A DNA stretch of 64,000 nucleotides. It comes from Paragyromitra xinjiangensis. Lineage: Eukaryota; Ascomycota; Pezizomycetes; Pezizales; Discinaceae. The notes beneath the pieces were generated by a model. It was given only the letters and a program-made list of their open reading frames with translations, had not been told where the DNA came from and made no database searches. Every line of letters starts with the position of its first letter. The first letter of the stretch is position 1. This document shows, one piece after another, positions 52,546 to 64,000 of this stretch. The translations under genes were made by a program, and so were the position numbers. The stretch is from the NCBI GenBank assembly GCA_038503065.1, contig JBCAMK010000017.1, positions 992,001 through 1,056,000 of the forward strand, in the 5' to 3' direction.

Positions 52546-55500
52546 TACATAAATGCAAACATGAACCTAAACCCACGCATTTCAACCTCCTTCTTCAACA
52601 ATGCCATATCAATTATCATCACCACGGCGATAGGTGACATTGAAATCTCCAACATCTACGCCAACCACACACCAACGACACACACTTATCTCAACATGCA
52701 TCATTTCCTTCCCATGCACATAATACTAGCAGACACCAACCTACATCACACATGGTGGTACGGACTTGAAACCGACACCCATCGCACCTCCATCAACAAC
52801 ACCAGACCAATAGCCAACCAACTCGTGGACTGGCTAGAAGATCACAACTACCAACTCATCAATCACCCAGGAACATTCACACACTTTCCCAGAAATGGCA
52901 ATAAAAACTCCATCATCGACCTCACCCTATTCAAAAACATACAACAATACCTCATAACGTGGCAATCCAATCAAGGACTAAGGGACAACTCTGATCACAC
53001 CCTAATCACGACCACCATATTTCTTCCACCAAAACCCACAGCCACACCCAAACGCAACCTCAGCAAAGCAAACTGGACTCAATTCCACAACATAATAAAA
53101 CAATCAGCACTTAACAATTCCCAACCCACCAACGCCAATGAAACCACCAAAGAATGCGAACAGCTCACTTCTCTTATACAACTTGCTACTATCACAGCCA
53201 TACCGCTATCGAAACCTAGCCAACATTCCAAAGGCTGGTGGACCAACGAGCTTTCCAAACTTAAAAAGAAAATAAACGCCATCAATCACCTAATTAAACG
53301 ACCCAAGCCACCACAACACACCAAAAGCCTTCTCAAAAACCTTCGAACGCAAAGGAAAACCGAAATCAACGAAGCCAAGAAACACCATTGGCACCAACAG
53401 CTATCCACCAATGATCCCAAACAAATATGGCAAGCCATCAAACAAACCAATGGCCGCAGACCCCCCACCATCATCCAACCTCTACACAATGCACCTGACT
53501 TCGAAGCACAATGCAATGCTTTCAAATCCACCTTCTTCCCACCCATCCTCGCCTTTCCCCAGCCTTTACCACAAAACTTGCTCCCCCCACCCGCATCAGA
53601 CCAATCCCTCAATACACCTCATGTCACTCCAGAGCTAATCTCCAAACTGCTCTCCAAAACCTCCGCCGCATCCGCTCCAGGACACGACGGAATTCTCTAC
53701 CCTCACATACAACACGCTCATCAAGCTGCTCCCCTACTCATACCCAAAATATTCATGGCTGCCCTTCGCTTTGGCGCCTTCCCCGATATATGGAAACAAG
53801 CAATCATCACACCCATACCTAAATCAGGCAAGGATGATTATTCCAAACCCAATGCCTACCGCCCTATTTCACTATTATCATGCCTTGGCAAACTTCTAGA
53901 ACGCATCATCACCAGACAACTAGAAATTGCTGCAATAAACTCAGGCGCAATCAACCACCAACACACAGGTGGACGCACAGGAATCTCAGCAATAGACGCC
54001 CTACAACAAATCATCACACCATCCCAATCCTGGCTCGACACTCCTGCTACAACAGGACACCAAAAGCAGCTACGACCCTCCATCCTTACCACAGACATCG
54101 AAGGAGCATTCAACTGCGTCATCCATCAACAGATGACTGCGATCTTCCTTCATTTTAAATTTCCCACATACCTAATACAATGGTACCAAAGCTTCACTAC
54201 CAATCGAACAATAGCCTTTCGCTTTAACAGCACCACAAGTCCAACACTACCCTTTAACAGTGGACTCCCTCAAGGATCTGCCGTTTCATCCATTGCCTTC
54301 ACCATATACAGTGCCGCGCTAGACACTGAACCATCACCCTCCAATCTCACCTACTCCAACACTTACATTGACGACAACGCCATGCTACAAGCAAGTTTCT
54401 CACAAAAATTTGCTACCATGACACTACAACAACGTCTCAATCTCAAAATCAAAAGAGGCTCACACCTTAACATCCTCTTCTCCCCACCCAAAACGGAACT
54501 CATGCATTTAAGACTCAGCTCCAGAGTCAAAGATCCCACCCCCACTTCCATCACGCTTTATGATCAAAGCATATCACCCACCGAACAGAACCGCATGCTA
54601 GGTCTCATAATCGATCAAAGACTAACCTTTCACCAACACACACATCATATCGTCGCCTCCCTACTCAAAACCAAAGGAGCCATTTATCCTCTCCTCAAAT
54701 CCATACATCTCACCCCCGTCACGATACATCACATATTACACATAGTCCACATACCCAAGATGTTATGGGGCTCCCCCATATGGTGGACAGGTGCACCCAC
54801 CATAATAGATAACATTCAACCAGCATATCACAGCCTCGCCCGCCTCATCAGGGGCCTTCCCAGATACACCAAAACAACCCATTTATTACGCCAAGCCGCC
54901 TTACCACCGCTTAACCTACTGCTAAACTATCATTCACAAAAATATGGCATACGCATTTTAAAAAACAACGCGCACAACCCAGCCTTTCTTCCACTACTCA
55001 AGCTCCTCCCACAAACAACAGAATACAAAGGAACAGGACTCAAAAGAATAGCCTCCCTGCTCCAACCCCTTATCAACAATCAACCTCTCGAAAGACTTGA
55101 ATTTCCCTTTCACCCCCCATTTCTCACACCAAGCTCCCTACAAATTTCCCAACTCTCCAAACAACAAACAGCCACGCAACACATCAATTGGACAGGCACA
55201 TTAGAAAATTCCTGGCTCCTCTATACAGATGGTTCTCTTAACGATAACGGACATTCATCCTCCGGCGCATATATCGCCCACATACGATATGGCATCACCA
55301 CACAAACATACACACATTCTTGCTCCCTCGGATATCATGCCGAGAATGAAGACGCCGAAATTCACGCTATACAAGAAGCCTTAAAACTTTTGCTCCAACA
55401 CATCATTTATCCCACTTCCATATACATATGCGTTGACAATCAAAACGCCCTAAAATCACTCGCAGGAGGACCCACACACAACAAGGAATACCTGTGGCAC

Positions 55501-56245
55501 ACACTCAACGCATGCAACTCACTTCAAAACATAGGATGCTCCATCAGTGGCATATGGACCCCCTCTCACACACAAATCTTTGGCAACGAGAAAGCTGATC
55601 AACTGGCTACACTCGCCCACAACAAACCCCTCTGCCCATGGCACCGCCTCACCCTTGGACACCTTTCACTCCTACCCAAGAAACATTTACTCAGATCATG
55701 GGCCTCCAATACTCCAGAGCCCGTCGTGCTTCACATCGCACAACACCTTACATCATTATCACGAAAACAATTCTCCAAACTTGCGAAGATACGCAATCAA
55801 GCGCACTTCATCGATCCCACCGGATTCACTGATCCCCTCACATGCATATGCGGCGAACAAGATGGCTCCTACCATCGCATCATGTCCTGCAAACTCAGAA
55901 ACAAAGAACAACAAGATTTCTTTAAAAATTCAGAACCAGATTGGAATATTTTCTTTTCGTCTAAGTTAAATTTTTCTGAGTTTTTTTCTTATATTAACCT
56001 ATTAGGGTTATAAAAATCATGCGAACAAGTAGGGGAATGATTGATCGGGCTTTTCTTTTCAGTTATTTTTCCTTCGTAATTCTTTTATTATTATTTTTCT
56101 TTATGATGGATTAAAAATTGGTTTAAAAACGGGGAGGATTTATTTGTAGTTGGCGGTGGATGAGGCGATATACTTTAGTATCAGGGCCGTAGAATTAAAA
56201 CACTAAACACTAAACACTAGAGGCAGTAACGGCGTACCCGTTACA

Positions 56246-57811
56246 GTACCTGCCAGCAAAATCACATTTTATGAGCTTGCGCATGCATTGCTTCATAAGC
56301 GTGATCCTGACCAACAGTTAGGAAGAGATTGGATCTACCGTTTCTTAGGAAGACACTCGTAATGCCACTATGTACCTACAAAAACTATTGCAACAAACCG
56401 TGCAAATGCAATTAGCTGGGATGTAATGGACAATTTTTTTAGCAAAGTAAGTAAAAATATAACTGGAAGGAGAAACAAACCTGCAACCTACAAGATAATA
56501 GCAAAGAGTTACTAACTATACTATGTTATTTGTTAAAATAGTTAAAGAAAACAACACACAAATACTCAATAGTGCCATGTAATACATATAATTTAGATGA
56601 GAAGGGGTTTATTCTAGATGTTGGAGATGTCACAAAATGAATCTGCCACAACGTTTGCTGCAACGCACAGTACAAAGAGCACAAAAACCGAGAGTCATGT
56701 ATGGTAGTAGAAGCTATGTCTGTCGATGGCTTCGCTCTGACCCTTTTGATCATTTTTAAAGGTGCCAATCACATTGCGGGCTGGTATCAGGATGAGAAAG
56801 AAGAGGAATACTGGTATGGTTATGGCCCGAAAGGGTATAACAACAGTCAATTATGTTTAGAATATATTAAAAAAATATTTGATCCAGAAACAGAAGCTAG
56901 GTATGTTATTATTATCAGGTATCTAACAAAGCTAACATCATAGGGCATTTGGTGAATGGTGGATGTTAATTTTTGATGGATTTGACTCACACATTGATGT
57001 GGACTTAATTGAATACTGCCTGGACCATCACATTATTCCTTTTTGCCTTCCGGCTCACACTTCCCATGTTCTTCAACTGTTGGACGTGGGAGTTTTTTCT
57101 CCTCTGAAGAAATACTACACACAGGAAGTCAGCCGTCTTCAGATCCCTATTGATAAAAACAATTTCCCAAACCTACTTGCTCGTGCTCGCAGAAAGACAT
57201 TTACACCTCAAAATATTGCATCAGCATTTCGTGCAACTGGGATCTGGCCCTACAACCTGCTCATCATTCTAAACAATTTATTGCTACCAGAGCCTGAGAT
57301 TCCTCTGCCAGATCCCACTCCTCCAAAACCTCCACACCTAGAATCCCCCCATGACCTCCTCACATACCAGTCTACAACCCCTACCACACCTCACTCTATT
57401 CATAATTTTTATGTTGAAAGCTTAGCTACCATCACTTCCAATAGCCCTCGATCAGTTAAACAGCAAGCTATATTCACCAAGTGGAAAATGGGTGCCGAGA
57501 AATGCTCAGCAAGAGCGGTAATGCATGAGGCGGGAGAGGCACATCTGCGTGAAGAGATTGGGCAACGGGGGTCTCAGGCCAAAGCTGATACCCGACGTCT
57601 AAATCCAAACTCTCAATCAGCTTGTGTACTTGAGAAAGGTGAAGTTTTAGCGGAGTTGAAGCGGAGAAGGGATGAGACCGATGCACAAAAAGCTGCGAAA
57701 AAGCGAAAAACTACGAGCTCCCAAGCTCAAGCTTCAGGTCAGGAAACAGTAGGGTCCGGGCCCAGCCAGCAGATCTCATTTGTACAATATTTTGGGCCAT
57801 CGTGTAGTTAG
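56246..57811 (+). pseudogene. pogo-type transposase, truncated and with stops
   Basis: The sequence begins mid-protein right after the LTR end (VPASKITFYELAHALLHKRD) and aligns with the transposase at 17862-19653. Introns are inferred at about 56447-56540 and 56904-56943. YNLDEKGFILDVGD, MLIFDGFDSH and PAHTSHVLQLLDVGVF are recognisable. Stops replace conserved codons near 56358 (TAA) and 56638 (TGA for the Arg of TKRIC). The C-terminus is the charged coiled-coil type and ends at the TAG at 57809-57811. The N-terminal half is lost at the LTR boundary. Confidence 0.75.
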
Positions 57812-57907
57812 AATTCCTGTAGAAGTCGAGAGAGTTGAAAAAGTCTCCTAAGCGATGACCTCGGTTCGTCAAATGACCAGTTTCGTCGAGTGGCCGGGAG
57901 TGACTGT

Positions 57908-58102
57908 AATGCAGAGTGGAGAGAGAAAAGCCTATAGGAAATGTCTTAGATTCCGATTTTTAGCCAATGGACGGAGCCAATTTACTGTAGGGTTAGGGGC
58001 TGCTACCAATGGTATGGGTGCAGCCTGTTTGCACCAGTCAAAAGTGTAGCAGAGACATCCGAGACAACTTTCCTGCAGGCTTTTCTCTCTCCACTCCGCA
58101 TT
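57908..58102. mobile_element. 195-bp inverted-repeat element (MITE-like)
   Basis: AATGCAGAGTGGAGAGAGAA at 57908 and its near-perfect inverse (TTCTCTCTCCACTCCGCATT) ending at 58102 form arms of about 38 bp. The loop is unique sequence. No target duplication is obvious, so it could also be a non-mobile inverted repeat. Confidence 0.6.
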
Positions 58103-58189
58103 TCGCCTCGAGGCTTAACCGCGAAATACAACGGTATCTCCCTCTAACATCTTCCGGTATAGTTTCCAGTTGGGGGAAGACGGGTCTGC

Positions 58190-58211
58190 TTCCTGTGTCC
58201 AGACACAGGGA
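58190..58211. repeat. Short perfect hairpin
   Basis: TCCTGTGTCCAGACACAGGGA forms an 8-bp stem (CCTGTGTC/GACACAGG) around a tiny loop. It is isolated, with no T-tract or flanking gene to suggest a role. Confidence 0.35.
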
Positions 58212-61200
58212 AAGAATTAGGTGGAACGTATGATGATAGTACGCATTTACCTAACACTGGGTTGAAGTGCCAGATCTGTGAGCAACCTCTGTGATATATG
58301 ACTGCCACGGCACATTGTATAAGTTCCTGTAATTTCTTTTTCTGATTCTTGTAACTTGTGCGAAGAAACACCCCTTTCCACAATCTCGCCTCCAGAGTAT
58401 GTGCTGAAAACGGTCCAAAATTAGCTACGAACGGGAGGATGGTGAAATGGGTTGACTTTTCTTCCGTGATGTTCATGTTCACTTTCTTGTTGCTCAGCTC
58501 GTAGACTACAAGCTCTTATTTTCTCTTCCTGATACCAAGTTTATGCATACTTCACATCTAACCTTTCCTTACAATTCCTTTCGAAATATGAGTTTAGTCG
58601 GAAGTACGAGTATCTCTCATCATTGACACTTTCAGCTTAGTAGTAAATTTCGGAAATCTATAACCAAACTACCGCATCTCCGGCCAGCATACTCCTAGTA
58701 GCATTCTATTCTTTCTGCTTTTGAATCCAACCAGCGAGATCTTACCTGCAGATGTCAAAGGCAATGAACACGGGGCCGATTGCAAATGCTCTCAACACGT
58801 CTCTAGGAGGAGCTCCTCTCTGCCTCGTTTACTACCAACCCCCTTTTGAAACATACGCCCTGGTCGCCTAGATCAGCATTCATCTCTGTCGCACTAGCTT
58901 TAGTGATGTCACCCCATGCATCATCGGATTTCAGGCATGTTAATAGTTCGCCGAAGTTCTTAAGAACAACCTAGGCGGCCAGGGGACCATTTGTCATACC
59001 ACTACTCAAACGATTAGTTACTTTTGACGGTTCTCCGGCTTTGGGTGATCAATACGTCCCCAGGTTTATACACATGACGTACTTCTACCTTCGGCATCTT
59101 ACAGCAGACCAATAACCCTCCCGGAAATTAGCTTTTTACCTGAATCAAGGAGGCATATAGAACACAAAAATCTAGTTAATTGGAATGCCTTGTTATCTGT
59201 ATTTTATTGGCTACACGCCCGCCCTTCTTCCAGATCCTAGCCCTTTAGCCCCCAAGCCTGCTCTGCTCAAGCCGAGACCTCGGCTTTCACTTCTAACATC
59301 CCGGTATAATCTACAAACAAAACCTTCACCCTCACCAGACGCACTTACACCATACAAAATGAAATTGCTAGAAGCGGAACGTAAAATGATTTTGTCCCTC
59401 GTCCCGAATGTGACTGCTGTGGTGCAACAATCGACATACGGTTTGCAGATAGTGGTCAAGGCGAACTTGAACTTCCGGAAATACCCCGCCGAAAAGGCTT
59501 AGCGATAACAGCGAAGGCACCAAACCCAGAGCAACTGGAATACTAATAAATGACGTAACCACGTGTTTGGGTACAGAACCAAACACCGTGGGTACCCTTG
59601 AGGTTAAGCCGAATCAGTTCTGACATTTTGGATTAGAGGTAGATCCTGTATTCCGCGTAGAGAACATTGGAACCGAATATATGTACCTTAAACGTAGGCA
59701 AGGAAGCTTTTGCTTGTTAAACATTCACCGGTTGTCACTCGTGGTGTTACTACATGGGATCACTTGGCAAAAGGAAAATTGGAAAAAAAGAAAGGTAAAA
59801 TAACAAGTCATCCCTTGTGCATGAATGCAAGGCGCCACTGGATGCAAGAGCTGCCTAGGTGAATTTCAGGGGCGTCGCGATTGTCTCCCGAGCATTGGGA
59901 AGGGACTCAACGCCTTACCAGGCACTGACTGCATGCAAGCGGGAGCTCCTGATATGTGTTGTAAATCACGGCGGACTCGTGTCGTTGGACCCTTTTCTTT
60001 CTTTTTGATCGGCACGAGCGGGTCGTTGAACGATTGCTGTGGGTTGCTCAGTTAAACTTGTCGCAGAGCTATATGTGCTGGCGGAATTGTCGGCTTCTAG
60101 GGTGAGAATCATCCCTTTCTGCACGCTTTCTGACCTTCCCAATTTGTTCACAACACAGATCAGACCTCCAAGTAATTGCTACTTCTACTATATCTATCAC
60201 CACTCATCATGTATACGCAGAGCACACCTATATATACATCGATTTTTGTTTTTAATTTATAGTACTGGTTATTAGTAAACCGGTTGAAATGTGTTAGTTT
60301 CTGCCTGGGTTTACCTGGCACAGTAGGGAACTCTTTTGAGTTTATGATAATTTGATATTTGTAGGCTACATTTGATTTTCGAACCACGTGTAGCTATTGT
60401 GCTCTCAATTTTCTTACTTATTCTATATTAAGTGATGGGAAAGCATATGCTTTTTATAAACATCCTATCTCAGTTTTTGGAATAGGAGGTGGTGAGCCGA
60501 ACTTATGTCCAAGTTTGGATGGCAGCGGGAATTCTTCGAGGAGACGCGGCATTCCCTTGTCTCGTAGGAAACTAAAAGTCAGAGAAGCAAGAAAAACGAG
60601 GGATTTGTTGGAATTCTTAGCTTAGACCACCGAAGTGAAGCCGAAGATTGCTACCCTTGTCATTTGATCACGCCTCGACAGGGCGTACCGCTGATGGATA
60701 TTCATGGCTCGCAAAGAAGCATGAACAGAAAACATCCTCGTCAAGCTTGAAATCCTAGGGCTTTGAAGACTACAATGAGGGGCACAAGTGGGGTAGTCTT
60801 TAGAGGCACCAGGATCTAGCTTCGCTTAGCTACATGTATGCATACTAACCGCCTCAAAAACAGAGGCCTATGGTCCTATCTTGCCCCGCAAATATCAGAT
60901 ATGCAGGGAAAAAAAACAAAACCAAAGTGGGAAAAAGAAATCTTATGTTGACTGTAGCCACTGTGGGGTAACCAGCTATCCTATGCATGGAGATACAGGA
61001 GTAAACGATGTGACTGTTGTTTGTTCAATTGAGCAAAGACCTCGACAGCGTGCTCCGGGTAACAAGAATGCCACTTGATACAGTAGAAAAATAAGACATT
61101 CATGTTGAAAAATGGGTTCAAGACTGATAGAATCACGATTAACGGATCCTTTGTTTAACCCTTCGTGCCTTTACCAAACAAGAGAGGAGGTACATGCAAC

Positions 61201-64000
61201 TGTCTATATACACGACACGTATGTAGGATCATCACTTTTTCTTCGCGGAAACTTCGCTATATACCTGTTTGTCTCGAACGTTTGTGGAATGGACCACCGC
61301 TCCCCTGATACAAACCATGCATTCATTACAGCTTTGTCCGGCATATGAACTTAGTTCATTTCACAACCAATAGCGGAATATAGGTCACGCGTCAGTGATT
61401 GATATTCCTCTATTTTTTTATGTCGTGGTTATATATGACGTCTCTTCCAGTCTCATGGATAAGTATTTGTCTTTCATGCGATAAAGATACATGTACCTCC
61501 AGAATTAATGAGGTTTTCTTTGCATATGTATGCAGCTAATTTCACTTCATGGTTGCTTTTTATGCCCCCAACTACGTGCCGGCTCTCGGTGGCAAGTTAT
61601 TCATCCTTATGTCTCTACGTAAGATTGTAGCGGGGCAGATTTCCTGGGTATTTCATTCGTGAAGCATCCATCACCCAAGTATCGCTACCTCTCTAGGTCA
61701 ATTTAAAACTCTTCGTCGCACATGAAATGGCGTGCTTACCGCTCCATGGTAAGGAGTTTAACCCGATGGTTTTACGAGCCTTTTATTTAAGTTCTTTCTT
61801 TTTGTTTAGCTTGATGAGACGGTACGAATAGACATCCAAGTACAATGCCAGCGGTACGTTTGGTGTGCTCGACTTTTTCGAGTCAGGGATTGTAAGGGAT
61901 TTTAGTTTTTCTCTTTAATTCGTTTTGTTTCCTCGGATATTCGGAGCGCGCGGGAATAATTCTCGGCACGACAATTTTATTTCTTTCTTACGCCCTTGTA
62001 ACGATAAGCGGCGGCGCAGTCACGTTTGTCGAATTCTTGGGCAAATAGAGCGCTGTAGGCGCATTCAGCGAATACACGGGTATTGCTTTTCTGTATTAGT
62101 TTCCATTTGTTTCCGATTTCGAAATTGCGCACAATGGTTTGGTCGGAAACATGATTGTACATACAGGACCCAGATAACTCATACAGAGCGGATAACCCCG
62201 CCTCAACTTCCGGTGCGCACCGCACAGTCACGTGAGAGGCATGAAAATAAAGCAGGTTGAAGAAAATACAAGCTCATTCTTGCTACCTATTCGGATGAGA
62301 GGACCGTTGCGGCGTCTGAAAATTCGATCGATTAATTTTACCTAATTGGAATCCGCCCTGGGACAATAAAATAGTCCCTTCCAAGAGAAAAGCTGCCAGG
62401 CGATGTCTCCTCGGAGAGTACCATCCTAGGGTTAGGGAGCAATACCTCACGCAGCAGATGAGGCGTGTCATACCTTGGTTTTCTTTTGTTCCGAATGCGT
62501 GGAGGATGATTCCCACTGCTGTCGCTTGGCGACAGGCCCATTTTCGTTCCCCAATGCCCCCTAGAAGAGCCAGGGGAATTGTTTTTTCCAGGCGCGAACC
62601 GAATTATGGGGAACCGAGGTTTCCCAAGCTCAAACGCTTCTGGAAGGGCTTGGACTTGGCGGCTGACTATTGACAACCCTGAAGCCTGTTACTGTCACAC
62701 TCAAATGAGGCTAGACCCAGCCAGCAGCGGAAAGATGGCGGGTGTTGATAAGGGTGCAGAGAAAGCGTGGAAAGGCGAGCTGTGGTAGGATAGTTCGAGA
62801 TGTAGATCCACCGTTTTTCGCTCGTGTTCCCCCACTCTGCACCCTGCAGCATGATGTGTGGGTGTTGTAACTTTCTTTTGCTGCAAAACCTACCATGATC
62901 TGCTGAAATATGGGGCTTGTCTACATATGTAGGGATCAAAACCCGTCCCATGGATCCCCACAACGTATAGTTGTTCACATGCGTAAGTAAATTACCCCAT
63001 ATGGGAAAACCCCCCAATATCCCTGGCGAGGAAGCATGCGTGTTGTTGGGGCTGCCACTCTCCTCCGGCTCGGGAAAGGCATGGTGCTGCCTGGGAAATC
63101 CGATTTGCTTTTGAGGCCAGCATCATTGACTTCAACACAAGGAAGCGATTGCAACCGAAAACTTCGCCGATTCCCTATCTCCCATATTTTTGGAGTTTAT
63201 CCCCACAACGAAAGTGTATCATGTAGCTCACGATCTCCCTCTTTCTTTTTGTGTTGGTGTGTGTTTGAGTAGTTTCCTAGAGTCTGATCTTCGACATCTT
63301 GTTTTTTTCCTGATACATGTAGTGATAGTGGCAGTTGCTCGTCTCATCTTCTTAGTGTGGTACCATCACTGCCTTGGTTCAGTTAGGTGTTTCTTATCTG
63401 CGTTCATCTGCTGTCCATCAATCAGACTTGCTTCTTGGCCCTCCTCATCTTATCCCAACATATAGCCAGGCCTATACCCATCCATATCTCCCGACCGGTT
63501 CATATTTCTCTGCTTCAAAGACGTTGTGGTTCCATTTTCATCCGCTCAAACGTCGCTTTCCACAATCCCCGTCTCTATTATCCGCTTTGTAAAGCTCGGC
63601 GAAGGCCCCCATCCCTGAGACTGCAATCTATTTATCACGAGTCATCCTGCTCTTCCAGGTTAGCGGATGGTTTCAAGCAAGTTTGTGCAGCCTCAAGGTT
63701 TATCGTCCAGCTGTTATCTATCAGCAGTGGCCAGCCTACCGGTAAATAGGATCCCTATCTCTCTCCGGGCTTGCGCTCTGGTCGTCCTAGGCAGCAAGTA
63801 GAGAATCGGTAGAATAGCCCACCTCTGTTTTAGACATACATATACATAAACAACACATCCGCTTGTTCAGCTCTGTGCGCCCAGCTCTGGCCTCCCGAAT
63901 TAGTTATCTACATCACGAGCGACACATTATAGCTAGCAAAAAGAAGTCTTGTTCTAATGGAGCTACTCCTAACTCCTACCCGGGCAGCGTCCTTATCTTC
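58212..64000. other. About 5.8 kb with no recognisable gene or repeat
   Basis: I see no long open frame, no transposon motif and no clear RNA gene. The longest frames are about 105-120 codons (for example 59185-59502 plus, 63387-63749 plus) and show no family resemblance. Base composition is less extreme than in the arrays. Pyrimidine-rich stretches near 63230-63330 could belong to a promoter of a gene beyond the window. This may be old intergenic DNA or heavily decayed sequence. Confidence 0.4.

Larger units (their letters stand above)
51550..56013 (+). pseudogene. LINE copy 3 ORF2, interrupted by nested elements
   Basis: The start is at 51550. The frame is broken at about 51775 by 771 bp of inserted DNA and resumes at about 52548 (INANMNLNPRISTSF). 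From there it is open to the TAA at 56013. It includes LADTNLHHTWW, NSDHTLITT, KPNAYRPISLLSCLGKLLER, TTDIEGAFN, GLPQGSAVSS, YIDDNAM, the RNase H set and the terminal CICGEQDGSYHRIMSC knuckle. It is the best-preserved ORF2 here apart from the insertion in the endonuclease domain. Confidence 0.85.
49791..56216 (+). mobile_element. Tad1-like LINE, copy 3, with nested DNA elements
   Basis: The start TATAACTAGCGACCGCCCAC and the end with ACACTAAACACTAAACA repeats match the other copies. It is flanked by CTAGAGGCAGTA at 49779-49790 and 56217-56228. Two small DNA transposons sit in the ORF2 start region (51777-52021 and 52024-52545). Apart from those, ORF2 is open. Confidence 0.85.
35766..56245 (-). 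mobile_element. Solo LTR (about 703 bp) hosting the LINE array
   Basis: The ends are TGTAACGGGGGTAGG at 35766 and GTACCCGTTACA at 56245, with the same 8-bp inverted ends as the LTR at 25610. Internal similarity to that LTR is best on the minus strand. The three LINEs lie 17 bp from its 56245 end. The flanks do not match (GGGAC left, GTACC right), and both neighbouring genes are truncated exactly at the LTR edges. This suggests a deletion between two LTR copies. Confidence 0.65.

Noticed and set aside
59185..59502. A 105-codon frame as a small gene
   Set aside because: No recognisable motif, promoter or homology; its length is within chance expectation for 6 kb of open DNA.
58212..64000. tRNA or 5S rRNA genes
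   Set aside because: By eye I found no paired A and B boxes with a cloverleaf; a covariance-model scan would be decisive.

Overview
The window looks like a transposon graveyard from a filamentous fungus (Dikarya, more likely an ascomycete). The evidence is 49-66 nt spliceosomal introns, Tad1-type LINEs, pogo/Fot1-type and Plavaka-type DNA transposons, and scattered C-to-T nonsense changes that resemble mild RIP. I could not name the species. Almost everything from 1 to about 58,100 is mobile DNA inserted into other mobile DNA. The only host-like coding sequence I recognise is a broken SNF2-family helicase fragment on either side of a pogo element near 17.4 and 21.1 kb.

Layout. 1-3393 is the right part of a Plavaka-like element (family 2: end of gene B, a decayed gene A, two tandem arrays, right terminus). 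It sits in a minus-strand LTR that ends at 17349. That LTR also holds a non-autonomous element (3543-16897), which itself holds a second copy (4462-6526) and a complete 9.3-kb family-1 element (7331-16619). Then comes the SNF2 fragment split by a two-gene pogo element (17409-21106), followed by about 1 kb of unassigned, promoter-like DNA. A second family-2 element (22117-35765) has its transposase split by a non-autonomous element, a solo LTR and several ORF1-only LINE-like elements. A second solo LTR (35766-56245) contains three full-length LINEs head to tail. A broken pogo transposase, a short inverted-repeat element and about 6 kb with no recognisable gene finish the window.

The most interesting system is the Plavaka-like group with CATCAGCAAAA termini and 2-bp target duplications. 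The autonomous element carries three genes: a C2H2/DDE transposase (T), a protein with a DUF6532-like region and an acidic N-terminus (A), and a second conserved protein of unknown function (B). The whole element, exons and introns included, is studded about every 250 bp with a roughly 20-bp interrupted palindrome (GCCGRCCTC-n-GAGGTCGGC). The sister family has the same three genes but a different palindrome (AGGAT-N7-ATCCT). Non-autonomous relatives share the termini and carry 40-bp arrays whose units also centre on small palindromes. My inference is that A and/or B recognise the family-specific palindrome, by analogy with CACTA TnpA or VANDAL VANC proteins. The pogo element shows a parallel design, with a second divergent gene and a dispersed AGTCCTGTACC motif.

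The LINEs encode ORF1 (three CCHC knuckles) and ORF2 (endonuclease, reverse transcriptase, RNase H) that overlap at ATGATTAA. The ORF1-only elements probably depend on LINE machinery in trans. No LINE copy here is fully intact. The family-1 element looks intact by eye and may be active.
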